Position numbers and translations under genes: made by a program. The notes beneath the pieces were generated by a model. The model searched no databases. It saw only the letters and a program-made list of their open reading frames with translations, and was not told where the DNA came from. This document shows positions 17,945-26,167 of a DNA stretch of 64,000 nucleotides, piece by piece (within the stretch, counting starts at the first letter, position 1; every line of letters starts with the position of its first letter). The stretch spans positions 112,684 to 176,683 of the forward strand of contig NZ_JABEKT010000005.1 of the NCBI RefSeq assembly GCF_013283195.1, written 5' to 3'. The stretch comes from Ensifer adhaerens (GTDB lineage Bacteria > Pseudomonadota > Alphaproteobacteria > Rhizobiales > Rhizobiaceae).

Positions 17945-18646
17945 ATGCGGGTTCTACTAATTGAAGACGACAGCGCAACAGCTCAGAGCATTGAGCTGAT
18001 GCTGAAGTCCGAGAGTTTCAACGTTTACACCACCGATCTCGGTGAGGAAGGCGTCGATCTCGGCAAGCTCTATGATTACGACATCATCCTTCTCGACCTC
18101 AACCTTCCGGACATGTCCGGTTACGAGGTCTTGAGAACACTGCGTCTTTCCAAGGTGAAGACGCCGATCCTCATTCTCTCCGGCATGGCCGGAATTGAAG
18201 ACAAGGTTCGCGGCCTCGGCTTCGGCGCCGACGACTACATGACCAAACCGTTCCACAAGGACGAGCTGGTGGCACGCATCCATGCGATCGTCCGCCGTTC
18301 CAAGGGTCATGCCCAGTCGGTCATCTCGACCGGCGAACTGATCGTCAATCTCGATGCCAAGACGGTGGAAGTCGGCGGACAGCGCGTCCACCTCACCGGC
18401 AAGGAATACCAGATGCTCGAGCTGCTCTCGCTGCGCAAGGGCACGACGCTCACCAAGGAAATGTTCCTCAACCACCTCTATGGCGGTATGGACGAACCGG
18501 AACTGAAGATCATCGACGTCTTCATCTGCAAGCTGCGCAAGAAACTTGCCAACGCTGCCGGTGGCGCCAACTACATCGAAACCGTCTGGGGCCGCGGCTA
18601 TGTGCTGCGCGAGCCGGATGGTGCGGAATACGCCGAAACCGCCTGA
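17945..18646 (+). CDS. ctrA: CtrA, cell-cycle master response regulator
   Basis: This 233-residue OmpR-type regulator has a receiver domain (1-118) with acidic pocket E7-D8-D9 and phosphoacceptor D51 ([13 protein letters not shown]). The winged-helix DNA-binding domain covers ~125-230 ([38 protein letters not shown]). CtrA controls division, flagellar and envelope genes and can silence replication origins. The short hydrophobic C-terminus (AETA) resembles the ClpXP degradation signal of CtrA proteins. Phosphate would arrive through ChpT, encoded nearby; SciP is the antagonist. Confidence 0.98.
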   Translation: MRVLLIEDDSATAQSIELMLKSESFNVYTTDLGEEGVDLGKLYDYDIILLDLNLPDMSGYEVLRTLRLSKVKTPILILSGMAGIEDKVRGLGFGADDYMTKPFHKDELVARIHAIVRRSKGHAQSVISTGELIVNLDAKTVEVGGQRVHLTGKEYQMLELLSLRKGTTLTKEMFLNHLYGGMDEPELKIIDVFICKLRKKLANAAGGANYIETVWGRGYVLREPDGAEYAETA

Positions 18647-18715
18647 TTTCAGGCTCTCGTCCGGGCGCGGCATGGACCCGCATATCCAGGCATGACGCCA
18701 ACGGACGCCTTTTCG

Positions 18716-18747
18716 AAAAACCCGCCCTTCGAGGCGGGTTTTTTCGT
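18716..18747 (+). terminator. Terminator after ctrA
   Basis: The stem AACCCGCC / GGCGGGTT has a short loop and is followed by TTTTTCG. It lies about 70 bases beyond the ctrA stop. Confidence 0.8.
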
Positions 18748-18986
18748 TGTGGCAATGGCTCCTCGACCGGAAATCGCGCGGCCCCTCCCCTACTTCCTCC
18801 GACTGTCGAATGCCTGGCGAAGCTGCCGACCCGCCATCGGGCAAGCGGCGGCAAGGCCTGGAGGAATTGGCGACGAGTATGCCCTGGCCTTGCTTTCCGG
18901 CGCCACGCAAGGCCGTGAAATCCGGGCAGCAAAAAGCCGCAGCAATCGCCGCGGCTTGTTCAATCCGAATGAGGATACGTCGGGCG
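18748..18986. other. Gap between the ctrA terminator and the response-regulator gene
   Basis: No gene or RNA structure is supported in this stretch between convergent genes; it carries only short frames. Confidence 0.5.
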
Positions 18987-19364
18987 TCAGGCCGCCATCG
19001 ACTGGCTGGCAAAAACGCTGGTCAGGATCTTGCGATCGAACGGCTTCAGCAGGAAATCGTCAGCGCCGGCGCGCTTGCCCGCCATCATCTTCTTCAGATC
19101 CGCCTCGACGACACAGTAATAGATGCGCACCGAAGCACCGTTCGGCAGCCGTCGGATATTGGCAATGAGATCCAGAGCGCCTTCCAGGCCGGCATCGACC
19201 ACGAGAATGTTCGGAAGCTCGGCTTCACAGCGCACCAGCGCCTCAAGGCCGCTGGGCGCTTCGTAGACAAGGAAGCCCATGCCGGACAGGATACGTTTTC
19301 CAACCTTCCTGACGACATCCGAGCCGTCGGCAATCATCAAGCGCCGCATGTCCAACTCCTTCAT
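18987..19364 (-). CDS. Single-domain response regulator (CheY-like)
   Basis: This 125-residue stand-alone receiver has its phosphoacceptor at D57 (ILVVDAGLEG) and conserved Lys in LLKPFDRK. The acidic pair reads Asp-Gly (LMIADGSDVVRK), not Asp-Asp, so Mg2+ binding may be weaker. It has no output domain. It lies downstream of chpT on the same strand, and a hairpin with a T-run (19543-19580) separates them. It could receive phosphate from ChpT or act as a phosphate sink (inference). An ATG at 19349 is an alternative start. Confidence 0.85.
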   Translation of the reverse strand: MKELDMRRLMIADGSDVVRKVGKRILSGMGFLVYEAPSGLEALVRCEAELPNILVVDAGLEGALDLIANIRRLPNGASVRIYYCVVEADLKKMMAGKRAGADDFLLKPFDRKILTSVFASQSMAA

Positions 19365-19542
19365 GCCTTACCTATACGCGCATTCGCACGCTTGAAACAA
19401 CCCTATACAAATTTGGCAAAGATTTCGTTACGGAGCTTGCTTAACGCCATCTTTCGGATGACTTTTAAAGCGCTGAAAACATTAATTTTTCGGCAAACCG
19501 GCGAAAAGCCCGGATTACGGGGCGCCTAAACGGCGACCACGC

Positions 19543-19580
19543 AAAAAACCGGCGCAGGGGCCATGGCCACACCGCGCCGG
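19543..19580 (-). terminator. Terminator after chpT
   Basis: Read on the minus strand, CCGGCGC / GCGCCGG encloses a GGCCATGGCC inner stem and is followed by TTTTTT. It begins about 35 bases after the chpT stop. Confidence 0.7.
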
Positions 19581-19614
19581 ACATGTCTCAAATCGGAAAA
19601 GACGGGTCCCCGTC

Positions 19615-20268
19615 TTAAGCGTCGGCAGGCGCCATGCGCGCGGTGAAGATGATCTCTTCACCGGTCGAAACCACGTCGATCGCCATGCCGGATTCTTCGC
19701 CGAGCAGCACCGTGTAGTAGGGTTGGATCGAGTGCGCATCGACTGCTTCGGCCGGCGTGCCGGACAGAAGTTCGACCAGGCGCGGAGGCACCCGCATCAT
19801 GCGGCCCTTGCAGACCAGCGTGAACACCGCGTCGAGCTCGGGATTTTCGAGGGTGATGTCGATGACACCGCCGCGCGGGATCGCGCCATAGGCGATGAGG
19901 AAGAGGTTCAAGAGCAGCTTGACCCGGTTCTTGGCGATGATGGCGCGCGGGCCGTGCCAGTTGACCTCGGTCTTCTTCTCGGCAGCGGCAAAATCCTTGG
20001 CCGCCCTTTCCGCTTCGCCGGTGTCGATCGACGCTCCGACCGAGCCGGACGCGCCGAAGGCGAGACGCGCGAACTTCAAGCGGACCGAAGCGTTGAGAGC
20101 GCTGGTGCGAATGAGGTCCATGGCGTCGGCGTCGGCGCCGCCCTCGTCGAGAAGTTCCAGGCCGTTGTTGATGGCGCCGACCGGCGAGATAACGTCGTGG
20201 CAAACCCGGCTGCACAGAAGCGCGGCCAGATCGGGTCCCGTCAATGTCAGGTTCGGATTCGTTGCCAT
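19615..20268 (-). CDS. chpT: ChpT histidine phosphotransferase
   Basis: This 217-residue HisKA-like dimeric phosphotransferase has its phosphorylatable histidine in LLCSRVCHDVISPVGAINNG. It relays phosphate from CckA to CtrA and CpdR in the alphaproteobacterial cell-cycle phosphorelay. The degenerate ATPase-like C-terminal domain (~120-215) matches the family. It is transcribed away from the eipA-like gene. Finding ctrA, chpT and sciP within 4 kb is a compact arrangement of this control circuit. Confidence 0.95.
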   Translation of the reverse strand: MATNPNLTLTGPDLAALLCSRVCHDVISPVGAINNGLELLDEGGADADAMDLIRTSALNASVRLKFARLAFGASGSVGASIDTGEAERAAKDFAAAEKKTEVNWHGPRAIIAKNRVKLLLNLFLIAYGAIPRGGVIDITLENPELDAVFTLVCKGRMMRVPPRLVELLSGTPAEAVDAHSIQPYYTVLLGEESGMAIDVVSTGEEIIFTARMAPADA

Positions 20269-20545
20269 CGTCGTTCCTTGTTCGGTTCCATCGGCATGCA
20301 GACATGAGGCACGCGCTCGAGCAGAGCCGGTAAAGCCTCAGACGCGCAGACGCAAGTCATGGGCTGCCCGGCGCAGCCGTTCATCAGTGGATCATAATGA
20401 CACCACATTTGGTAAACCGATTGTTAAGACCATCGGTTCAAATTGCAGGGAAATGGTCCAGACCCCCGCTGGCCGTGTCATCGATGCTGATGCCGGCCAT
20501 AGCAAACCCGCAAGCGAGTGATTTTCGCGCCTGACGGAGGAAACG

Positions 20546-21133
20546 ATGCAGCAGATCATGATGGCAGCCAAAACGGCCAGCCGCGCTATCCTGGCGACGA
20601 TGTTCCTGATGGCAGGCGCCATATCCGCCGCCCAGGCCCAGCAGGCAAACAGCCAATACTCGATGCAGGAGATCGTCGATGCCGGTCACGGCTTCTTCGG
20701 CGAAACCTCCGGCGGCCTCGCCAAGGTGGTGGAGCGCGCCTTTGAGCGCTACGGCCTGCCGAACGGCTACATCCTCGGACAGGAAGGTTCCGGCGCCTTC
20801 ATTGCCGGCCTGACCTACGGGGAAGGCGAACTCAACACCAAGAATGCCGGCCAGCACAACGTCTTCTGGCAGGGCCCGTCGCTCGGCATCGACTGGGGCG
20901 GACAGGGCAGCCGCACGATGATGCTGGTCTACAACCTGCCAAGCGTGCCGTCGCTCTACAAGCGCTTCGGCGGCGTCTCCGGTTCGGCCTATGTGGTGGC
21001 CGGCGTCGGCATGACCGTGCTGACCGACGAACAGATCGTCGTCGTTCCGATCCGCACCGGCATCGGTGCCCGGCTCGGGGTCAACGTCGGCTATCTCAAG
21101 ATGACCCAGAACCCAACCTGGAACCCCTTCTGA
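20546..21133 (+). CDS. eipA: EipA-like periplasmic protein (DUF1134)
   Basis: This 195-residue DUF1134 protein has a signal peptide (residues ~1-32, cleavage near SAAQA|QQ), then the conserved FFGETSGGLAKVVERAFERYG and GQGSRTMMLVYNLP blocks. In Brucella the DUF1134 protein EipA is periplasmic, needed for envelope stress resistance, and its gene is a CtrA target (established for that genus). Position beside chpT/ctrA supports orthology. A GTAA-N8-TTAA element at 20412-20427 is only a weak CtrA-box candidate. Confidence 0.88.
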   Translation: MQQIMMAAKTASRAILATMFLMAGAISAAQAQQANSQYSMQEIVDAGHGFFGETSGGLAKVVERAFERYGLPNGYILGQEGSGAFIAGLTYGEGELNTKNAGQHNVFWQGPSLGIDWGGQGSRTMMLVYNLPSVPSLYKRFGGVSGSAYVVAGVGMTVLTDEQIVVVPIRTGIGARLGVNVGYLKMTQNPTWNPF

Positions 21134-21197
21134 TCCGCGGCATGCTTCCTTGGATCCCATCCGATTCAAGGATGAAAACATGCGGCAGTTCAGTGTG

Positions 21198-21241
21198 CTA
21201 CAGCGACCTTTGCGCGTCTGATAAGACGCGCGGCACTGTAG
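21198..21241. repeat. Rhizobial intergenic palindromic element
   Basis: The outer arms CTACAG / CTGTAG flank the inner stem GCGCGTCT-GATA-AGACGCGC. This arrangement resembles the short palindromic intergenic elements scattered through rhizobial genomes (from memory). No second copy was noticed in this window. Confidence 0.55.
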
Positions 21242-21394
21242 ACGGCGGGTCCGCTTCGGCGAAATCCCGCCTCAAATACTTGCAGCGCACGAAACGTCAT
21301 GTTTAGTGCAGGGAAGTAATATGAAGCGCCTTGCCCTGACCGTTACGGTCGGATGGGGCGTTTGCTTCCGGTCCAGCTTTGAAACGGCCAGCTC

Positions 21395-22576
21395 GTGATT
21401 GAATTCTCGCTCCTCTTTGCCTTGGGCTTCCTGACCGCGATCATCATCGGCCTTCTCGTCGCGCCGGCCATTCACCGCCGCATCGTGCGCTTTGCCGAGG
21501 ACCGTTTGAAGGCCACCATGCCGCTCAGCCCTCAGGAAGTGCGTGCCCAGAAGGACGCCGCCCGCGCCACTTACGCTGCCGAGAACGCGCGTACCCTTCA
21601 GGCCCTGAAACGCGAGCGCGACAAGGGCGTGTCGCTGATGCTCGGCAACGAGAAGACGCTGCAGGAAGCGCGGCGCCTCAGCGGCGAGAATGCCGATCTG
21701 CATGCCCAGCTTGCCGACATGAACGTCGAGGCCGCCGACATGCGCTCGGCGATCCGCCAGTTCGAGCAGCGGCTGGAGCGCATGAAGGCCTCGCTCGAAA
21801 CCGTCGAACGCGACAACGCCGTCAAGGCCGAGACGATCAAGGCACTGACCAACCAACTGGCGCAACATGCGGGCGATATCGACAACCTGCGCCTCGATCT
21901 TGCCGCACGCGAAACCGAGCTCGAAAACCACAAGAGCCGGATTGCGACGCTCCGCGACGAGCGCGAGGCCCTGCGTTTGGATCTGAAGACCGAAAGCGCG
22001 CACGCCAAGGAAATGGAACTGCGCCTCGCCCGTGACGACAGCCGTCTGCAACGGCTGGAGGACAAGCTCGCGCGCGAACTGGCAGCCGGTGCCGATCGCG
22101 AAAGCGCGCTCGAGCGGCGCGCCGATGAAATCGAACGATTGAAGACCAAGGTGAAAGACGTGAATCAGGACATGCGGGATGCGGCCAAGGCGCTACGTGC
22201 GGCTGGCGTGGCCTTCCCGGCGCGCAGGGACCGTCGCGCGAGCGGCAACGAGCCATCGCCGAACGTTGCGCCCCTCTCCGCCCCCCTCACCGATCAGCCC
22301 GTCGTGCCACCCTTGGAAACCACAATGCTCTCCGATGACCTCAAGAACCGCGCAACTGCCCTGTCGGAGCGGCTGATCAACTCCAGAACCTCCGCCCATG
22401 ACGACGCCTTGCGCGAGGAAGTGGCCGAAATCGCCGCCGGCATGGTGGCGCTGACCGCAACACGCGAAGGCGCTACCTCGCCGATCCCAGGCCTGCTCGC
22501 AGGCGAAGCGCCGAACGGAGCTCCAGGCCGCAAGAGCCTGGCAAAGCGGGCAAAGCAAATCCTGTCGAAAGAATAG
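21395..22576 (+). CDS. Membrane-anchored coiled-coil protein
   Basis: This 393-residue protein uses a GTG start at 21395. One N-terminal transmembrane segment (LLFALGFLTAIIIGLLVAP, residues ~6-25) is followed by a long charged coiled coil (~55-265) rich in Glu, Arg, Leu and Ala. A disordered Pro/Ser region and a short helical C-terminus follow. It resembles uncharacterised rhizobial membrane coiled-coil proteins; a scaffolding or envelope role is a guess. No operon partner is evident. Confidence 0.8.
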   Translation: MIEFSLLFALGFLTAIIIGLLVAPAIHRRIVRFAEDRLKATMPLSPQEVRAQKDAARATYAAENARTLQALKRERDKGVSLMLGNEKTLQEARRLSGENADLHAQLADMNVEAADMRSAIRQFEQRLERMKASLETVERDNAVKAETIKALTNQLAQHAGDIDNLRLDLAARETELENHKSRIATLRDEREALRLDLKTESAHAKEMELRLARDDSRLQRLEDKLARELAAGADRESALERRADEIERLKTKVKDVNQDMRDAAKALRAAGVAFPARRDRRASGNEPSPNVAPLSAPLTDQPVVPPLETTMLSDDLKNRATALSERLINSRTSAHDDALREEVAEIAAGMVALTATREGATSPIPGLLAGEAPNGAPGRKSLAKRAKQILSKE

Positions 22577-22590
22577 AGCCTATCGCGCAG

Positions 22591-22665
22591 GCGCGTTTTC
22601 CGGCTTTGCGCAACCTGCGCAAAGCCGAAAGCCTTCGGCGCAGCAGGTGAACGCCGGAAAGCGCG
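22591..22665. repeat. Nested inverted repeat between convergent genes
   Basis: An inner perfect 11-bp arm pair CGGCTTTGCGC / GCGCAAAGCCG (22601-22611 and 22617-22627, loop AACCT) sits inside a larger arm pair formed by GCGCGTTTTCCGGC and GCCGGAAAGCGCG. It may act as a bidirectional terminator or be a dispersed palindromic element. Confidence 0.5.
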
Positions 22666-22683
22666 GTACGTTTGACGATCAGG

Positions 22684-23520
22684 TCAGATCCAGTCGTTGA
22701 TCAAGGCGACCTGGTGCAGCGCGATGCCGGCCGCCATCGAGACATTGAGGCTGTCGAGCCCGGGCCTCTGACGAATGCGCGCGGTGCGGATCGATTTCAG
22801 GATGGCAGGCGGCAAACCCTCACCTTCGGTTCCGACAAGCAAGGCGGTGCGCGCCGCCGGTGGTATTCCGCCGATATCGGTTTCGCCGGCCGGCGACAGG
22901 CCCCAGATCGCAAAGCCCTCATGCTGCAGCCGTTCGATCAGCGCCGCAGCCGACCCCTCGCGCGCAAACGGCACGGTCAGCACCGAGCCGACGGAAACGC
23001 GGATCGCCTTGCGATACATCGGATCGCAGCTCGTATCGTCCATCAGCACCGCATCGACGCCAAAGGCGGCAGCATTGCGAAACAACGAACCCATATTGTC
23101 GTGATTGGAAATGCCGCAGGCGGCGAGCACAAGGCTTGAGGCGGGAAGCGAGGCGATGAGCGCGTCCCGGCCGGAGACGCCGTCCCGCCGCCCAAGCGCC
23201 AGTACGCCGCGGTGCATGTTGAAGCCGGCAATGGCGTCGAACACGGGTGCGGCCGCAACATAGACGGGCACCTCGGCGGGAAATTCCGCCAGAATAGCCT
23301 CGACGCCGGCCACCCGGCTTTCGAGAAGCAGGATAGCCTCGGCCACAAGCCCGCGGCCGGAGTGGTGCGCCGCCGCCAGCATGCGCAACACGACCGTGCC
23401 CTCGGCGATGAAGCGCCCCTGCCGCCCTGTCAGGTCGCGCTCCTTGATCGACACGAACCCGGCGATACGCGGGTCTGCCGGATCGTCGATGCGGATCGGG
23501 GACGGGGCGCTCGCAGCCAT
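22684..23520 (-). CDS. TrmH/SpoU-family RNA 2'-O-methyltransferase
   Basis: This 278-residue protein starts at the ATG at 23520. An N-terminal substrate-binding part (residues ~15-110) precedes the SPOUT domain with the three family motifs: CGISNHDNMGSLFRNAAAFG, ALLVGTEGEGLP, and IRQRPGLDSLNVSMAAGIAL. It transfers methyl from SAM to a ribose in rRNA or tRNA; the exact nucleotide cannot be told from the sequence. It lies 4 bases downstream of the small membrane-protein gene, forming a two-gene operon. Confidence 0.9.
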   Translation of the reverse strand: MAASAPSPIRIDDPADPRIAGFVSIKERDLTGRQGRFIAEGTVVLRMLAAAHHSGRGLVAEAILLLESRVAGVEAILAEFPAEVPVYVAAAPVFDAIAGFNMHRGVLALGRRDGVSGRDALIASLPASSLVLAACGISNHDNMGSLFRNAAAFGVDAVLMDDTSCDPMYRKAIRVSVGSVLTVPFAREGSAAALIERLQHEGFAIWGLSPAGETDIGGIPPAARTALLVGTEGEGLPPAILKSIRTARIRQRPGLDSLNVSMAAGIALHQVALINDWI

Positions 23521-23524
23521 GCCG

Positions 23525-23908
23525 TCAGTTGGTCCTGACGGTGATGTCGGCAACGATGCGGCCGGCGGTAATGTCAAAGACGATGGCACGCGGCTCGGCG
23601 CCCGGCAGATTGCCGTAGAACAGCACCTGCGAGCCCGACAGCGCGACGTTTGTCACCGTGAAGCCGGCCGGAAGGGCGGCGACAGCATTGACCGGCGCTT
23701 CACTCGGAACGGCGATGGCTGCCGATTGCGCCGGCGCCTTCTCGTCCGTGCGGGTCACCTTGTAGACAATCGTTGCGAGGACAGCCATAAGCATGACCAA
23801 CATCACGCCTACCGAGACGAGCTGCAGCTTCACCATCTTGCGGCGGACATTTTCCATCGCCGGGTCTAGCGGCTTGTCTTCTTGGTCATCGGGCGCGGGC
23901 GCGGTCAT
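23525..23908 (-). CDS. Small single-span membrane protein (DUF6476-like)
   Basis: This 127-residue protein has a charged N-terminus, one membrane span (LVSVGVMLVMLMAVLATIVYKV, residues ~30-50) and a periplasmic beta-rich C-terminus (GSQVLFYGNLPGAEPRAIVFD). It is conserved in rhizobia next to pseudouridine synthase and rpoH genes (from memory) and has no known role. It is divergent from the rluA-family gene with a 29-base gap. Confidence 0.8.
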   Translation of the reverse strand: MTAPAPDDQEDKPLDPAMENVRRKMVKLQLVSVGVMLVMLMAVLATIVYKVTRTDEKAPAQSAAIAVPSEAPVNAVAALPAGFTVTNVALSGSQVLFYGNLPGAEPRAIVFDITAGRIVADITVRTN

Positions 23909-23937
23909 GATTGGCCTTTTATCGGATTTAAAACGGA

Positions 23938-24966
23938 ATGAACGACCCCTTTAAACAAGCAGCAGCCAATAGGAAAGTCCTGACGGCGGGCGAGGACGCC
24001 GCAGGGCGGCTCGATTCCTTCCTGACCGAGGCGCTTTCGGGCGAATTTTCGCGTAATCGCATCAAGAGCCTGATCGAACAGGGCGCCGTTTCGATCAACG
24101 GCAAGCCGGTGACCGAAGCGAAGAAGAAGGTCCAGCCAGGCGACCGCTTCGAGATCGACCTGCCCGAACCCGAAGATCCGGAGCCGAAGGGCGAGGATAT
24201 CCCGCTCGACGTTCTCTATGAGGACGACCATCTCATCGTCCTCGTCAAGCCGGCCGGCCTCGTCGTGCATCCAGGTGCTGGCAACTGGACGGGCACGCTC
24301 GTCAATGCGCTGATCCACCATTGCGGCAACAGCCTCTCGGGCATCGGCGGGGTCAAGCGCCCCGGCATCGTGCACCGGCTCGACAAGGAAACGAGCGGCG
24401 TCATGGTCGTCGCCAAGAACGACGCGGCCCACCGCCACCTGTCGGATCAGTTTGCCGACCATGGCCGCACCGGTCCTTTAGAGCGCGCCTACCGCGCCGT
24501 CGTCTGGGGACGCCCGCGCCAGTTGAAAGGGACCATCGACGCACCGCTCGGCCGCGCCGGGGACCGCACCAAGCGCGCCGTGAAGCGCGAGGACAGCGAC
24601 GACGCCCGCGAGGCGATCACCCATTACGAAGTGGTCGAGCGCTATCTGGAAAAACCCGATGGCACCAGCCTGGCATCCACGGTCGAATGCCACCTCGAAA
24701 CCGGGCGCACCCACCAGATCCGCGTGCACATGGCCCATATCGGCCATCCTCTGATCGGCGATCCGGAGTATGGCGCGGCCTTTCGCACCAAGGCCAATCT
24801 GCTGCCCGACGCGGCAAAGGCCGTCGTCAGCCAGTTCCACCGTCAGGCGCTGCATGCGTTCATGCTGCAGTTCGAACATCCGGCAACCGGCGAGACCATG
24901 CACTTCGAAGCGCCGATGCCGGACGACATGGCGGCCCTGATCGAGGCCTTGCAGGCCGCGACGTAA
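23938..24966 (+). CDS. RluA-family pseudouridine synthase (RluD-like)
   Basis: This 342-residue enzyme has an N-terminal S4 RNA-binding domain (residues ~20-80: RLDSFLTEAL ... SLIEQGAVSINGKPV) and the RluA catalytic motif GIVHRLDKETSGV with catalytic D149. The architecture matches RluD, which modifies helix 69 of 23S rRNA. The assignment to that position is by architecture only. rpoH follows downstream on the same strand after a 210-base gap with its own promoter-like signals. Confidence 0.9.
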   Translation: MNDPFKQAAANRKVLTAGEDAAGRLDSFLTEALSGEFSRNRIKSLIEQGAVSINGKPVTEAKKKVQPGDRFEIDLPEPEDPEPKGEDIPLDVLYEDDHLIVLVKPAGLVVHPGAGNWTGTLVNALIHHCGNSLSGIGGVKRPGIVHRLDKETSGVMVVAKNDAAHRHLSDQFADHGRTGPLERAYRAVVWGRPRQLKGTIDAPLGRAGDRTKRAVKREDSDDAREAITHYEVVERYLEKPDGTSLASTVECHLETGRTHQIRVHMAHIGHPLIGDPEYGAAFRTKANLLPDAAKAVVSQFHRQALHAFMLQFEHPATGETMHFEAPMPDDMAALIEALQAAT

Positions 24967-24974
24967 CACAACCT

Positions 24975-25004
24975 CTTGAATTTTGGGCGCGGAACTCCAA
25001 TCTT
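24975..25004 (+). promoter_or_regulatory. Candidate heat-shock (sigma-32-like) promoter of rpoH
   Basis: CTTGAA (24975-24980), 16 bases, then CCAATCTT resembles the RpoH-type consensus CTTGAA...CCCCATNT. Further CTTGAA/CTTGAC hexamers occur at about 25066 and 25112. Autoregulated rpoH promoters are known in alphaproteobacteria, but I cannot tell which element is used. Confidence 0.35.
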
Positions 25005-25107
25005 GACTGCGCCTCTATTCGTGATCTGTCTTGCCTCCGGCGTCACATGTTAGTGAAACCGGACTCCTTGAATCATGCTTTCGCCGTACTTATTTCATAG
25101 CCTCGTG

Positions 25108-25154
25108 GGGTCTTGACGAAGACCCACATGCCCGGCCTGCCGCCCGGAGGCCGG
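25108..25154 (+). promoter_or_regulatory. Two hairpins in the rpoH 5' region
   Basis: GGGTCTT-GACG-AAGACCC (25108-25125) and CCGGCC / GGCCGG (25132-25137 with 25149-25154) lie directly before the purine-rich AAAGGGGGG ribosome binding site and the rpoH ATG. Such structures could tune translation with temperature, as in enteric rpoH; this is inference. Confidence 0.4.
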
Positions 25155-25176
25155 AGACTATAAAGGGGGGTGCTTC

Positions 25177-26082
25177 ATGGCCCGAAACAATTTACCGTCC
25201 ATTGCCGCTGGTGAAGGCGGCCTCAATCGTTATCTCGACGAAATCCGCAAATTCCCGATGCTCGAGCCGCAGGAAGAGTACATGCTCGCCAAGCGGTATC
25301 AGGAGCACGACGACCGCAATGCCGCTCACAAGCTCGTCACCAGCCACCTGCGCCTCGTCGCCAAGATCGCGATGGGTTATCGCGGCTATGGCCTGCCGAT
25401 CGGCGAAGTCGTGTCTGAAGGCAATGTCGGCCTGATGCAGGCCGTCAAGAAATTCGAGCCCGATCGCGGCTTCCGCCTCGCGACCTACGCGATGTGGTGG
25501 ATCAAGGCTGCCATCCAGGAGTACATCCTGCGCTCCTGGTCGCTGGTCAAGATGGGCACCACCGCCAACCAGAAGCGGCTGTTCTTCAACCTGCGTCGCC
25601 TCAAGGGCAAGATCCAGGCGCTCGACGAAGGCGACCTGAAGCCGGAGCACGTCAAGGAAATCGCCACCACGCTGAAGGTCAGCGAGGAAGAGGTCATCTC
25701 GATGAACCGTCGCCTGTCCGGCGATGCTTCGCTGAACGCGCCGATCAAGGCAAGCGAAGGCGAATCCGGACAATGGCAGGACTGGCTCGTCGACGACCAC
25801 GACAACCAGGAACAGATCCTGATCGAGCAGGACGAGCTCGACAGCCGCAAGGCTTTGCTCGCAAACGCCATGAAGGTTCTCAACGATCGTGAACGCCGCA
25901 TCTTCGAGGCACGCCGCCTCACCGAAGATCCGCTGACGCTGGAAGACCTGTCGAGCGAATTCGATATCAGCCGCGAGCGCGTGCGTCAGATCGAAGTCAG
26001 GGCCTTTGAAAAGGTCCAGGACGCCGTCCGCAAGGCAGCGCTGGAACGTGCCCAGGCTCTGCGGGTCGTCGAAGGCGCATAA
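25177..26082 (+). CDS. rpoH: RNA polymerase heat-shock sigma factor RpoH
   Basis: This 301-residue sigma-32 has region 2 (HKLVTSHLRLVAKIAMGYRG, ATYAMWWIKAAIQEYIL), the diagnostic RpoH box (QKRLFFNLR at residues 132-140), and region 4 helix-turn-helix (LTLEDLSSEFDISRERVRQI). It directs RNA polymerase to chaperone and protease promoters; FtsH, encoded at 40.5-42.5 kb, is the protease that degrades RpoH in enterics. A strong GGGGGG site precedes the ATG. Sinorhizobium carries two rpoH genes; this resembles the main RpoH1 (inference). Confidence 0.97.
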   Translation: MARNNLPSIAAGEGGLNRYLDEIRKFPMLEPQEEYMLAKRYQEHDDRNAAHKLVTSHLRLVAKIAMGYRGYGLPIGEVVSEGNVGLMQAVKKFEPDRGFRLATYAMWWIKAAIQEYILRSWSLVKMGTTANQKRLFFNLRRLKGKIQALDEGDLKPEHVKEIATTLKVSEEEVISMNRRLSGDASLNAPIKASEGESGQWQDWLVDDHDNQEQILIEQDELDSRKALLANAMKVLNDRERRIFEARRLTEDPLTLEDLSSEFDISRERVRQIEVRAFEKVQDAVRKAALERAQALRVVEGA

Positions 26083-26109
26083 TCCAGAACGGATGCAATA
26101 GAAACGAAA

Positions 26110-26139
26110 AACTCGGCGAGGTTCTCGCCGGGTTTTTTG
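26110..26139 (+). terminator. Terminator after rpoH
   Basis: CTCGGCGAG-GTT-CTCGCCGGG forms a 9-bp stem followed by TTTTTT, 30 bases after the rpoH stop. Confidence 0.9.
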
Positions 26140-26167
26140 TTGTCTTTCCGCTTTACCCAGTCCTGGC

